A stretch of 64,000 bases of DNA from Chitinophaga hostae (lineage in GTDB: Bacteria; Bacteroidota; Bacteroidia; Chitinophagales; Chitinophagaceae), in NCBI RefSeq assembly GCF_018224885.1, contig NZ_JAGTXB010000004.1:496001-560000 (forward strand), read 5' to 3'. Numbering within the stretch: the stretch's first letter is position 1; the number at the start of each line of letters is the position of its first letter. Of the stretch, positions 46,189 to 55,111 are shown piece by piece. Position numbers and translations under genes: made by a program. The notes beneath the pieces were generated by a model, which saw nothing but the letters and a program-made list of their open reading frames with translations, was not told the origin of the DNA and did no database searches.

Positions 46189-48446
46189 GCAGCTTCTGCA
46201 CGGATTACGTTCAGTGCACCACCTGCTTTAAACCACTCGATCTGTTGTTCGTTGTAAGTGTGGTTTACGGCAAATTCATCTGTGCTGCCATCTTTGTGAT
46301 GAAGGGCAACGGTCAGCTGTTTACCGGGAGTAAAGGTAGTCAGACCCAGGATGTCGATGGTATCGTCTTCCTGGATTTTGTCGTAATCTTCTTTGTTAGC
46401 GAAGGTCAGACCCAGCATACCCTGTTTTTTCAGGTTGGTTTCGTGGATACGGGCGAATGATTTCACCAGGATGGCACGAACGCCGAGGTGACGTGGTTCC
46501 ATGGCAGCGTGTTCGCGGCTGGAGCCTTCACCGTAGTTTTCATCACCTACCACTACTGCACCAAAGTTATGTGCTTTGTAGTCGCGCATGGTAGCAGGAA
46601 CTGCACCATATTCGCCGGTTAATGCGTTCTTAACGGTATCGCTTTTATCGTTGAATGCGTTGATCGCACCAATGAGCATGTTGTTGGAAATGTTATCCAG
46701 GTGACCGCGGTATTTCAGCCATGGACCAGCCATGGAGATATGGTCCGTAGTACATTTACCTTTTGCCTTGATGAGGAGTTTCAGTCCTTTCAGATCTGTA
46801 CCTTCCCATGCAGCAAATGGCGCCAGCAGTTGCAAACGGTCGGAGGTAGGGGATACCTTTACCTGAACCGCGCTGCCATCAGCGGCAGGAGCCTGGTAAC
46901 CGGCATCATCTACAGCAAAACCTTTCACCGGCAGTTCATAACCAACCGGTTCATCCAGCATTACTTCCTGGCCATTCTTGTTTTTCAGTTTGTCTGTCAG
47001 CGGGTTGAAGGTGATATCACCGGCAATCGCCAGGGCAGTCACAATTTCAGGAGAAGCTACGAATGCGTGGGTAGAAGCATTACCATCATTTCTCTTCGCG
47101 AAGTTACGGTTGAAGGAGGTGATGATAGAGTTCTTACGGTTAGGATCGTCGATATGACGGGCCCACTGACCGATGCAGGGACCGCAGGCATTAGCCAGTA
47201 CTACACCGCCAACCTGGTCGAAAGTATTCAGTAAACCGTCTCTTTCAATGGTAAAACGAACCAGTTCAGAGCCGGGAGTGATCGTGAATTCAGATTTCAT
47301 ATCCAGTTCCTTGTCGATCGCCTGTTGAGCGAGGGAGGCAGAGCGGGAAATATCTTCGTAGGAAGAGTTGGTGCAGGAACCGATCAGGGCTACTTCCAGT
47401 TTCTCAGGCCAGTTGTTTTCCTTAACTGCCTGTGCAAATTTGGAGATAGGCCATGCCAGATCCGGTGTGAACGGACCGTTTACATAGGGTTCCAGCTCAT
47501 CGAGGTTGATCTCAATTACCTGGTCGTAGTATTTGGCAGGATCTGCATATACTTCTGTATCCGGACGGAGATGTTCTTTTACGCCATCGGCCAGGGCAGC
47601 AACATCTGCTCTGCTGGTCACTTTCAGGTAGTCGGCCATTTTGCTGTCGTACGCGAACAGGGAACAGGTAGCGCCTATTTCAGCACCCATGTTACAGATA
47701 GTACCTTTACCGGTAGCGCTCAGGCTATCAGCACCTTCACCAAAGTATTCCACGATAGCGCCTGTACCACCTTTTACCGTGAGGATACCCGCAACTTTCA
47801 GGATAATGTCTTTGGCAGATGTCCAGCCGCTCATTTTACCTGTCAGCTTCACACCGATCAGTTTCGGCATTTTCAGCTCCCAGGGTAAACCAGCCATTAC
47901 GTCCACGGCATCGGCGCCACCAACACCAATCGCCACCATGCCTAAACCGCCGGCATTAGGGGTATGGGAGTCAGTACCGATCATCATACCGCCGGGAAAC
48001 GCATAGTTTTCCAGCACTACCTGGTGAATGATACCAGCACCTGGTTTCCAGAAACCAATGCCGTATTTATCGGAAATAGAAGAAAGAAAATCGTAAACTT
48101 CCTTATTGGTGTCAATAGCAGTCGCAAGATCTTGTGTAGCGCCTACCTTGGCTTGTATGAGGTGATCGCAGTGTACAGTAGAAGGAACCGCAACTTTATC
48201 ACGGCCGCAGGTCATAAACTGGAGCAATGCCATCTGGGCTGTTGCATCCTGCATAGCTACGCGGTCCGGAGCAAATTCAACATAGGATTTGCCTCTTTCG
48301 TAGGGCGTGGTGGTAGGTGCATACAGGTGAGCATACAAAATCTTCTCGGCAAGTGTGAGCGGGCGACCTAACATTTTACGGGTCGCTTCCACCTTACCCG
48401 GTAGTGCCGCATACACTTTTTTAATCATGTCAATATCAAACACCAT
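46176..48446 (-). CDS. acnA: Aconitate hydratase
   Basis: 756 aa, the mitochondrial-like aconitase form. Isomerises citrate to isocitrate in the TCA cycle. The [4Fe-4S] cluster motifs [11 protein letters not shown] and [11 protein letters not shown] are present, as are the substrate-binding [17 protein letters not shown] in the C-terminal swivel domain. The last codons (A-stop: GCTTAA) are embedded in a heptamer array. A -7 box (TAATTTTG) lies about 40 bp upstream of the start. Confidence 0.97.
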   Translation of the reverse strand: MVFDIDMIKKVYAALPGKVEATRKMLGRPLTLAEKILYAHLYAPTTTPYERGKSYVEFAPDRVAMQDATAQMALLQFMTCGRDKVAVPSTVHCDHLIQAKVGATQDLATAIDTNKEVYDFLSSISDKYGIGFWKPGAGIIHQVVLENYAFPGGMMIGTDSHTPNAGGLGMVAIGVGGADAVDVMAGLPWELKMPKLIGVKLTGKMSGWTSAKDIILKVAGILTVKGGTGAIVEYFGEGADSLSATGKGTICNMGAEIGATCSLFAYDSKMADYLKVTSRADVAALADGVKEHLRPDTEVYADPAKYYDQVIEINLDELEPYVNGPFTPDLAWPISKFAQAVKENNWPEKLEVALIGSCTNSSYEDISRSASLAQQAIDKELDMKSEFTITPGSELVRFTIERDGLLNTFDQVGGVVLANACGPCIGQWARHIDDPNRKNSIITSFNRNFAKRNDGNASTHAFVASPEIVTALAIAGDITFNPLTDKLKNKNGQEVMLDEPVGYELPVKGFAVDDAGYQAPAADGSAVQVKVSPTSDRLQLLAPFAAWEGTDLKGLKLLIKAKGKCTTDHISMAGPWLKYRGHLDNISNNMLIGAINAFNDKSDTVKNALTGEYGAVPATMRDYKAHNFGAVVVGDENYGEGSSREHAAMEPRHLGVRAILVKSFARIHETNLKKQGMLGLTFANKEDYDKIQEDDTIDILGLTTFTPGKQLTVALHHKDGSTDEFAVNHTYNEQQIEWFKAGGALNVIRAEAAKKA

Positions 48447-48484
48447 GGGAAAAAAATAATTTAAGAGCGGTTAAAAATTGCACG

Positions 48485-48492
48485 CAAAATTA
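48485..48492 (-). promoter_or_regulatory. Candidate -7 box for acnA
   Basis: TAATTTTG (minus strand) matches TAnnTTTG and would give a leader of about 30 nt. An upstream TTG is present, but the spacing is short. Confidence 0.45.
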
Positions 48493-48631
48493 ACTAAAAA
48501 CAACAAGTTTTTAAATTAAATACTTAATATCTGCTGATTTTGCCCCGCTCCGGCACAGAAACGCCCTCCCGGGAGGAAAGATGCTGATATTCAGCTGTCT
48601 ATAACGACAACCGCCCTACGGCGTTTTTCAC

Positions 48632-48662
48632 TTGGTTTTCCAGCCGGAATTTGATAAATTTG
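48632..48662 (+). promoter_or_regulatory. Candidate promoter for the PspC gene
   Basis: TTG at 48632-48634 and TAAATTTG at 48655-48662 are 20 bp apart, matching the Bacteroidota -33/-7 spacing. The predicted start of transcription would coincide with the ATG at 48667, implying a leaderless or very short-leader transcript. Confidence 0.45.
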
Positions 48663-48666
48663 AGCT

Positions 48667-48888
48667 ATGAACCGGATAAAAGACTTTGTGGAATGGAAGG
48701 CGTTCGGTGTATGTGCCGCTATTGGAGATAAACTTGGAGTAGCCACATCCCGGATACGTATCTTTTTCATCTATGCCACTTTCCTGACAATGGGCTCCCC
48801 CCTCATCGTCTATATGATTCTTGCGTTCTGGGTTAATATGAAAAATTATATCCAGAATGCCCGGAGAAATCCCCTGCGCTACTTATAA
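48667..48888 (+). CDS. Small PspC-domain membrane protein
   Basis: 73 aa. A PspC-like domain with an amphipathic start (VEWKAFGVCAAIGDKLG) and one central hydrophobic span (about residues 32-53), then a basic tail. PspC proteins sense envelope stress with PspA/PspB, but no psp partners lie nearby. A promoter box lies immediately upstream. Convergent with the 133 aa hypothetical gene; both share a bidirectional terminator. Confidence 0.82.
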   Translation: MNRIKDFVEWKAFGVCAAIGDKLGVATSRIRIFFIYATFLTMGSPLIVYMILAFWVNMKNYIQNARRNPLRYL

Positions 48889-48905
48889 CAGCATTTCCAT
48901 AAAAT

Positions 48906-48943
48906 AAAGAGGTGGTTCGCGTTACCGTGAACCACCTCTTTTT
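48906..48943. terminator. Bidirectional intrinsic terminator
   Basis: The stem AAAGAGGTGGTTC pairs with GAACCACCTCTTT and is flanked by A-rich and T-rich tracts on either side. It lies between the convergent PspC gene and the 133 aa gene. Confidence 0.85.
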
Positions 48944-48960
48944 ATTTTATGTGAATAACT

Positions 48961-49362
48961 TTAGCTGAGATGAAAATTGGTCATGCCGTGATAATGATTC
49001 TGCAACTCATTCAGCGTGATGGGCTCATTCAAACTCCTCACTTCATCGCGGTACTGCAGCTGTAACAACGGCCGGTGTCCTGCTTCAAACCAACGGACGG
49101 AAAATGGTCCCCTGACATATAAACTTCCTCCTGATGCTGAAGACGCAGCTTCTTCTTTGTGAAACTGCAGTTTTAATAAAGTGGCTTCTGTCAGATGGAT
49201 AGGTAAAAGATTGTCAAGGTCGTACCAGTACTCATTTCCGTCCGTAGCCACCAACACCTTCTTATCTTCATGATCCACCTGCAAAATCTTCCCTTCTCTT
49301 TCTTCGCCTCCGTAATTTGTGATAACGGTATCACCTGATTTTAATTCGTGAATATTAATCAT
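48961..49362 (-). CDS. Conserved hypothetical protein
   Basis: 133 aa, no signal peptide or membrane span. N-terminal half has a KOW/Tudor-like beta pattern (GDTVITNYGGEEREGKIL, VLVATDGNEYWYDL); the C-terminal half ends LNELQNHYHGMTNF, a motif seen in other Bacteroidota hypotheticals. No named family. A strong 11 bp inverted repeat lies 12 bp before its start codon. Confidence 0.65.
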   Translation of the reverse strand: MINIHELKSGDTVITNYGGEEREGKILQVDHEDKKVLVATDGNEYWYDLDNLLPIHLTEATLLKLQFHKEEAASSASGGSLYVRGPFSVRWFEAGHRPLLQLQYRDEVRSLNEPITLNELQNHYHGMTNFHLS

Positions 49363-49373
49363 AGTGAGCAGAG

Positions 49374-49402
49374 TTTTTGTGTATCATGAATATACACAAA
49401 AA
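49374..49402 (-). promoter_or_regulatory. Inverted repeat upstream of the 133 aa hypothetical gene
   Basis: TTTTTGTGTAT (49374-49384) and ATACACAAAAA (49392-49402) are perfect complements around a 7-base loop, centred about 26 bp before the start codon. It could be an operator or a leader hairpin. Confidence 0.45.
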
Positions 49403-49520
49403 AGCAGAAAGTTGAAAGCAGAAAGCAAAAAGCTATTGTAGCGAATGAACAAAGCGGAGTTATATTCCGTGTTATCATTCGCTACAATAGCTTTTTGCTT
49501 TTTGCTTTCAACTTTTCGCT
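49396..49520. repeat. Family B palindrome between kdsA and the 133 aa gene
   Basis: Heptamers (GAAAGCA, GAAAGCA and so on) then AAAAAGCTATTGTAGCGAAT; right arm ATTCGCTACAATAGCTTTTT continuing with GCTTTTTGCTTTC. The arms pair over about 30 bp with a 27 bp loop. Confidence 0.85.
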
Positions 49521-50355
49521 ATCTAACCACCCGGCGTATCTCCACCAGCTTCTCCAGCAGCTCTTCCAGCAGGTCGAGACGCAGCATGTTGGCGCCGTCA
49601 GATTTGGCTTTGGAAGGATCAGGATGTGTTTCTATAAACAAACCATCCGCACCGGTAGCTATCGCCGCTTTGGCAATGGTGCTGATCATCTGCGGATTAC
49701 CGCCCGTTACGCCACTGCTCTGGTTAGGCTGTTGCAGCGAATGGGTACAATCCATTACCACCGGCTCTCCCAGGTGTTTCATGATCGGAATATTGCGGTA
49801 GTCAACCACCAGGTCCTGGTAGCCAAATGTGGTACCGCGTTCCGTGAGTATGATATGATCGTTGCCGGCGCCTTTGATTTTTTCTACCGCAAATTTCATT
49901 GATTCTCCGCTCAGGAACTGCCCTTTCTTTACATTCACTACCTTGCCTGTTTCAGCAGCAGCCAGCAGGATGTCTGTTTGACGGCAAAGAAAGGCAGGGA
50001 TCTGCAACACATCCACGTAAGCGGCGGCCATGGCGGCTTCTGCAGCAGAGTGGATATCGGAGGTAACCGGAACATTAAATGTTTTACCCACTTTCTGTAA
50101 CAGTTCCAGTCCTTCTACATCGCCGATACCGGTAAAGGAATGCACGCTGGTACGATTCGCCTTACGGTAAGATGCCTTGAAAACATAAGGGATCGCTAAA
50201 CGTTTACAGATAGCCGTTACTTTTTCTGCTACCGTCATCAGGATCTCCTCTTCTTCAATTACACAGGGACCGGCAATCAGGAAGAAATTTTCAGGGTTAT
50301 ATTGCTCTTTGAATAACGATTTTAAATGCTTCATATCTTGAAAAAATTGGGTCAT
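49519..50355 (-). CDS. kdsA: 3-deoxy-8-phosphooctulonate synthase
   Basis: 278 aa, family length. Condenses phosphoenolpyruvate with arabinose-5-phosphate to make KDO-8-phosphate for lipopolysaccharide. Motifs: AGPCVIEEEE (about residues 28-37), KASYRKANRTS, the IPAFLCRQTD segment and TERGTTFGYQDLV, all typical. The start is M1 at 50355; an alternative MKHLKS start at 50334 is equally possible. Cytoplasmic. Stop codon abuts a family B palindrome. Confidence 0.96.
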   Translation of the reverse strand: MTQFFQDMKHLKSLFKEQYNPENFFLIAGPCVIEEEEILMTVAEKVTAICKRLAIPYVFKASYRKANRTSVHSFTGIGDVEGLELLQKVGKTFNVPVTSDIHSAAEAAMAAAYVDVLQIPAFLCRQTDILLAAAETGKVVNVKKGQFLSGESMKFAVEKIKGAGNDHIILTERGTTFGYQDLVVDYRNIPIMKHLGEPVVMDCTHSLQQPNQSSGVTGGNPQMISTIAKAAIATGADGLFIETHPDPSKAKSDGANMLRLDLLEELLEKLVEIRRVVR

Positions 50356-50580
50356 TTAATTGAAGGTGCAAAGATAGGCATTATCCGGCAAAGGGAAGGG
50401 ATGCAAAGCGGTGATAAACTACATTTGTCATAATATTGTAATCTGCTAACAATGGGCGATACGCCCGGTAGTTTTTATTGTTATCGCATTGTCATGCGCG
50501 GGAAGGTGGTGAACGGAAATAGCGGCGAACCCGTTAATATTACGGTCCGATTTAAAAATAGCTTACAATTATATTTTTGT

Positions 50581-51519
50581 ATGAAGAAAGACAAGATTCT
50601 GGTAATAGGCGCCTGTGGACAAATTGGCGTGGAGCTGACCCTGGCTTTAAGGAAGATGTATGGTGACAGTAACGTGGTAGCTTCGGATCTTCGGGAAGAG
50701 CACGACCTGCTGAAAGGAACAGGTCCTTATGTGTCGCTGGATGTGATGAACAAGGAAATGCTGCATGTATTGGTGATCCGTCATAATATCACCCAGGTGT
50801 ACCTGCTGGCAGCGATCCTTTCTGCCACCGGCGAAAAAAATCCTTTACTGGCCTGGCATATCAACATGCAAAGTTTGCTCAACGTACTGGATATCGCGAA
50901 AGAAGAGAATCTTGATAAAATATACTGGCCGAGCTCCATCGCGGTGTTCGGACCCAACTCACCTGCCGCGGAAACGCCGCAGCACACCATCATTGAGCCT
51001 ACTACCATTTATGGTATCAGCAAATTTGCCGGTGAGCGCTGGTGCGAATACTACAACCACCGTTTCGGCGTAGATGTAAGAAGTTTACGCTACCCGGGTT
51101 TGATCAGCTATAAATCGGCTCCGGGCGGTGGCACCACAGATTACGCCATTGAAATTTTCCACGAAGCGAAAGAGCATAAAAAATACACCAGCTTCCTGTC
51201 TGAAAACACATACCTCCCGATGATGTACATGCCGGATGCTATCCGGGCAACGATTGAACTGATGGAAGCGGATGCGTCTAAAATTGCGGTCCGTTCTGCC
51301 TATAACCTTTCTGCGATGAGTTTTTCTCCAAAGGAAATCGGTGCAGAAATTAAAAAACATATTCCTGAATTTACGATGGCTTACGAGCCTGATTATCGTC
51401 AGCAGATTGCTGATGGCTGGCCTAACAGCATCGATGATAGCCTGGCCCGTCAGGATTGGGGCTGGAAACCAGAGTATGATCTGGCCAGGATGACGGAAGA
51501 CATGCTTAGAAACATCTGA
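50581..51519 (+). CDS. L-threonine 3-dehydrogenase, SDR type
   Basis: 312 aa from the ATG at 50581; the frame is open further upstream, but that part has no relation to the family. The NAD loop GACGQIGVEL (about residues 10-19), YGISK (catalytic Tyr, Lys), and RYPGLISYKSAPGGGTTDYA are diagnostic of the SDR-type threonine dehydrogenase found in Bacteroidota. DYRQQIADGWPNSIDDSLAR near the C-terminus is also typical. Oxidises threonine to 2-amino-3-oxobutyrate. The stop is next to the B6 palindrome. Confidence 0.92.
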   Translation: MKKDKILVIGACGQIGVELTLALRKMYGDSNVVASDLREEHDLLKGTGPYVSLDVMNKEMLHVLVIRHNITQVYLLAAILSATGEKNPLLAWHINMQSLLNVLDIAKEENLDKIYWPSSIAVFGPNSPAAETPQHTIIEPTTIYGISKFAGERWCEYYNHRFGVDVRSLRYPGLISYKSAPGGGTTDYAIEIFHEAKEHKKYTSFLSENTYLPMMYMPDAIRATIELMEADASKIAVRSAYNLSAMSFSPKEIGAEIKKHIPEFTMAYEPDYRQQIADGWPNSIDDSLARQDWGWKPEYDLARMTEDMLRNI

Positions 51520-51651
51520 GAGTAGCAGAAGGCTCAAAGCATAAAGCAAAAAGCTATTGAAGCGAATGATTAATGCGGAACTAATAACATCCGCTTACAT
51601 CATTCGCTTCAATAGCTTTTTGCTTTATGCTTTGAGCCTTCTGCTACTCTA
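51512..51651. repeat. Family B palindrome between convergent tdh-like gene and cysN
   Basis: Arms GAGTAGCAGAAGGCTCAAAGC, split by AAAGC heptamers and AAAAAGCTATTGAAGCGAAT, with the exact complement on the right. The arms pair over about 50 bp with a short tip; the outermost bases give the cysN stop codon (TAG). Confidence 0.9.
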
Positions 51652-52891
51652 TAAATCCTACTGCTACCGTAGTATTATTAAATTCATCGATGAGTATAAA
51701 CGCACCATTGGCCGGGTTGGCCTGGTAAGCATCTGCAAATACCGGCGCGGCTGTTTTCAGTGAAATTTTGCCGATGTCATTCAGTCCCATTTCTGTTTTT
51801 TCGGTGTTCTGCAGGTGATTCGTTACATCGGTAACATAATGGATCTGCTGTACTTTAGCCTTTACACGGTTAACGCCATGCTGTAACAGGTAAGTTTTAC
51901 CCGATACCAGTTTTTGCTGATCCATCCAGCAGATGTTAGCGCTCACTTCTTTCAGCTGTACAGGCACTTCGTCGGTTTTTACCAACATATTGCCCCTGCT
52001 GCTGTCTATTTCATCTTCCAGGGTGATCACCACGCTTTCACGTGCATGCGCCACCGTTAGTTGCTTTTCAAATTGTTCGATCGTTTTGATCCGGCTTTTT
52101 TGCCCGGAAGGCAGTGATATCACTTCATCGCCTACGCTGAAATGGCCGCTGGCCACTTTCCCGGCAAAGCCGCGGAAATCATGGTACTCGGTAGTTCTGG
52201 GCCTGATCACACTCTGGATCGGGAAGCGGGACGGATGGAGACGGTCTTCATGATCAAAAGATACCTCCTCCAGGTATTCCAGCAGGGTAGCGCCCTGGTA
52301 CCAGTCGATAGCGCCGGTGCGGGAAGCTACATTTTCGCCATACAGGGAGGAGATCGGAATGAACTTTACTTCCTGTCCTTTAAAGCCAGCGTTGTCGAGC
52401 ATTTGCTGGAAATCTTCCACTATCTGGTTAAAACGGGCTTCGCTGTATTCCACGAGGTCCATTTTATTAACGCATACTACCAGGTAAGGAATACGCAGGA
52501 GGTTGGCGATAAAGAAGTGACGGTGTGTTTGTTCCACAATACCCCTGCGGGCATCGATCAGGATCAGTGATACCTGTGCATTGGATGCACCGGTTACCAT
52601 GTTACGGGTATATTCAATATGCCCTGGTGTATCAGCAATAATGTATTTACGGGTAGGTGTGGAGAAGTAGATGTGCGCCACGTCGATGGTGATACCCTGT
52701 TCGCGCTCTGCCACCAGACCATCGGTCAGCAGCGACAGGTCGGTAAAATCAAGCCCTTTGCGTTTGCTGGCAGCATGCAGCGCTTCCATTTTATCCTGCG
52801 GAATGGAATTGGTATCATATAATAAACGACCTATTAAGGTACTCTTACCATCATCTACACTACCGGAAGTGGCTATACGTAAAACCTCCAT
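51644..52891 (-). CDS. cysN: Sulfate adenylyltransferase subunit 1 (GTPase)
   Basis: 415 aa, EF-Tu-like GTPase that drives ATP sulfurylase. P-loop GSVDDGKST (about residues 10-18), DTPGHIEYTRNM, NKMDLVEYSE and the C-terminal beta-barrel region are all present. It lacks a fused CysC domain. Downstream of cysD on the minus strand; the last Glu and stop lie in a repeat. Part of cysH-cysD-cysN. Confidence 0.95.
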   Translation of the reverse strand: MEVLRIATSGSVDDGKSTLIGRLLYDTNSIPQDKMEALHAASKRKGLDFTDLSLLTDGLVAEREQGITIDVAHIYFSTPTRKYIIADTPGHIEYTRNMVTGASNAQVSLILIDARRGIVEQTHRHFFIANLLRIPYLVVCVNKMDLVEYSEARFNQIVEDFQQMLDNAGFKGQEVKFIPISSLYGENVASRTGAIDWYQGATLLEYLEEVSFDHEDRLHPSRFPIQSVIRPRTTEYHDFRGFAGKVASGHFSVGDEVISLPSGQKSRIKTIEQFEKQLTVAHARESVVITLEDEIDSSRGNMLVKTDEVPVQLKEVSANICWMDQQKLVSGKTYLLQHGVNRVKAKVQQIHYVTDVTNHLQNTEKTEMGLNDIGKISLKTAAPVFADAYQANPANGAFILIDEFNNTTVAVGFIE

Positions 52892-52899
52892 AGTTTTTT

Positions 52900-53022
52900 T
52901 AGCTTTTTGGTTTTAGCTACTCGTTTTTTTACTGGTAACCAAAACATTATTTGAAATAAATTAAATTAAAACAGCCCTTGCAAAAAAACACTAACAGCTA
53001 ACAGCTAATGGCTAACAGCTGT
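52900..53022. repeat. Family B arms between cysD and cysN
   Basis: Left: AGCTTTTTGGTTTTAGCT (52901-52918); right: CTAACAGCTAACAGCTAATG then GCTAACAGCTGTTTA. The arms are opposite and about 70 bp apart. Located between the two ATP-sulfurylase subunit genes. Confidence 0.75.
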
Positions 53023-53931
53023 TTAGAAGTATCCTGCCTGCTTTCTCTTTTCCATGGCGGCTTCAGAGCGTTTGTCGTCGATACGTGCACCACGTTCTGA
53101 GATCTTTGCTTCCATGATTTCGGAGATGATATCTTCCAGTTTATCTGCTTCGGAAATAACGGCTGCGGTACAGGTCATATCGCCAACGGTACGGAAACGT
53201 ACTTTCTGACGGTAAGGCACTTCATCAGCGGTTGTATTAAGATATGGAGAGTAAGGCCAGTAGAGTCCATCTCTTTCAATGATTTCTCTTTCATGGGAGA
53301 AATAGATGGAAGGGATTTCCAGTTTTTCACGAACGATGTAGTTCCATACGTCCAGTTCAGTCCAGTTGGAAATTGGGAATACGCGTACGTTTTCGCCGAT
53401 ATTGATTTTCCCGTTGAGGATATCGAAGAGTTCAGGGCGTTGCATTTTGGCGTTCCATTGTCCAAATTCATCGCGTACAGAAAATATTCTTTCCTTGGCG
53501 CGGGCTTTCTCTTCATCACGACGGGCGCCGCCTATGCAGGCGTCAAATTTTCCTTCTTCGATGGCATCGAGAAGGGTAACGGTTTGCAGGGCATTTCTGC
53601 TGGCGTATTTGCCGGTTTCTTCCTGCACTTTTCCCTGGTCAATGCTGTCCTGTACATTTCTTACGATAATATCCAGTCCCAGTGAATTTACAAGCCAGTC
53701 GCGGAAAGCGATGGTTTCCGGGAAATTATGACCAGTATCCACGTGCAATAAAGCAAAAGGAATTTTACCCGGGTAGAAGGCTTTCTGTGCCAGTCGTACG
53801 AGGGTGATGGAATCCTTCCCGCCGGAAAACAGCAGTACCGGTTTCTCGAACTGGGCTACTGTTTCGCGGAGTATGTAGATAGCTTCATCTTCCAGTGCCT
53901 GTGGAAATTCCCAATTTATCTGATTAGTCAT
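53023..53931 (-). CDS. cysD: Sulfate adenylyltransferase subunit 2
   Basis: 302 aa. ATP sulfurylase catalytic subunit, forming APS from sulfate and ATP in partnership with CysN. PP-loop FSGGKDSITLV (about residues 35-45), then CIGGARRDEEKARAKERIFS, FPISNWTELDVWNYI, GRYWPYSPY-like DGLYWPYSPY and the C-terminal RGARIDDKRSEAAMEKRKQAGYF (split). All normal. Between cysH (57 bp upstream) and cysN. Confidence 0.96.
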   Translation of the reverse strand: MTNQINWEFPQALEDEAIYILRETVAQFEKPVLLFSGGKDSITLVRLAQKAFYPGKIPFALLHVDTGHNFPETIAFRDWLVNSLGLDIIVRNVQDSIDQGKVQEETGKYASRNALQTVTLLDAIEEGKFDACIGGARRDEEKARAKERIFSVRDEFGQWNAKMQRPELFDILNGKINIGENVRVFPISNWTELDVWNYIVREKLEIPSIYFSHEREIIERDGLYWPYSPYLNTTADEVPYRQKVRFRTVGDMTCTAAVISEADKLEDIISEIMEAKISERGARIDDKRSEAAMEKRKQAGYF

Positions 53932-53988
53932 AGACTATAATTATTTAATCAAAAAGCGATGTTTCAAATGGCGGTGTCTGAACGGGTA

Positions 53989-54672
53989 TTATCCGTGCAG
54001 TCCACATTCTTTCTGTGACTGTTCCCACCACCAGCGGCCGGCACGCGGATGCTCTCCCGGTTCGATGGCGCGTGTACAGGGTGCACAGCCAATGCTTACA
54101 AAGCCTTTGTCGTGCAGCTTGTTATAAGGAACCTTATGTTGCTCAAGGTAGGTCAATACTTCATCATAACCCCAGTGGATTAGCGGATTGTATTTATAAA
54201 GATGGCGATGTTCGTCCCATTCGAGGGTTTCCATGCCCTGGCGGTTATCGGATTGTTCTGCCCGTAAACCGGTGATCCATACCTTTACCCCTTCCAGCGC
54301 CCGGTTCAGGGGTACTACTTTGCGGATACCACAACATTCCTTGCGGTTTTCCACGGATTCATAAAAGCTGTTGGGACCTTTGGCGGCTAATAGTTTTTCT
54401 ACGGCGGCGGTTTCCGGGTAATAAACTTCTACAGGCTGCTTATAACGGGCCATGGTAAGGTCCATTACATCATATGTTTCCTGAAAAAGGCGGCCCGTGT
54501 CCAGGGTAAAAACTCTAACCGGCAAGTGGTTACGCCAGATAATATCTGATATTACCTGGTCTTCCTGGCCAAATGAGGTGGAAAACGCTACTGCACCCGG
54601 GTATTGTTCCAGCAGGTACTGTATGGCCTCCTCCACTGATTTGTTAGCCAGCGCAGTGGTAATGTCTGTCAT
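53989..54672 (-). CDS. cysH: Adenylyl-sulfate reductase, CysH family
   Basis: 227 aa PP-loop family reductase that converts activated sulfate to sulfite. It has cysteine pairs C113-C114 (KECCGIRK) and C196/C199 (IGCAPC), which are the [4Fe-4S] ligands of APS-specific enzymes and are lacking in E. coli-type PAPS reductases. The catalytic cysteine is C223 in SQKECGLHG. This fits the absence of an APS kinase (CysC) in this cluster. First gene of cysH-cysD-cysN. A -7 box lies about 65-70 bp upstream. Confidence 0.9.
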   Translation of the reverse strand: MTDITTALANKSVEEAIQYLLEQYPGAVAFSTSFGQEDQVISDIIWRNHLPVRVFTLDTGRLFQETYDVMDLTMARYKQPVEVYYPETAAVEKLLAAKGPNSFYESVENRKECCGIRKVVPLNRALEGVKVWITGLRAEQSDNRQGMETLEWDEHRHLYKYNPLIHWGYDEVLTYLEQHKVPYNKLHDKGFVSIGCAPCTRAIEPGEHPRAGRWWWEQSQKECGLHG

Positions 54673-55111
54673 GTAGATCTTCCTTATTGATTGATACGTC
54701 TAGTGCCAGCGGAGCAATTACGGTCACTCCATGAACAAAAATACATAAAACCTATAAAAAAGATAGACTAATAAGATAAAAATTTCTTTCTTTCTTGCAG
54801 AAGTGCGATGGGCGCGGGTATTATTATGGGAAATATATTTCTTTATTTTTAATGTATTTGCCGGCAGCAAAGGAAAGGGCTTTTTATGCGGAGCAGTTAT
54901 CCGGGTAAAAGGGGGTGGGTAAAGGTATAAAAAAGGGTGGGAAGGGGCGTTAATTTCCGTATAACGGGTATGAACGTGTATGCGGTACATAACGTGATAG
55001 CCTGTATGGACGTCTGGTAGGTAGATAGTCTTTTTGGGGAGATGACCAACGCAACAGGCTGGCTGGATAGCCGGCCGGGAAAGCCGGCTGTTACAGGCCT
55101 TTAACCAGGAT
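54673..55111. other. Spacer between cysH and the Rrf2 regulator gene
   Basis: 439 bp without a gene. The 88-codon minus-strand frame in it looks non-coding (extreme Pro, Thr, Ile and Tyr content, no family). On the minus strand, TATTTTTG (54743-54736) is a good TAnnTTTG -7 box for cysH, giving a leader of about 60 nt. The stem AGCCGGC (55069-55075) with GCCGGCT (55083-55089) follows the Rrf2 gene and may be its terminator, although no T run is present. Confidence 0.5.
54736..54743 (-). promoter_or_regulatory. Candidate -7 box for cysHDN
   Basis: TATTTTTG, minus strand, about 65-70 bp upstream of the cysH start codon, matches TAnnTTTG. No clear -33. Confidence 0.4.

Noticed and set aside
54724..54990. 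88-codon minus-strand frame upstream of cysH
   Set aside because: Proline/isoleucine/tyrosine-rich, unrelated to any family, and overlaps a promoter-like box; likely non-coding.
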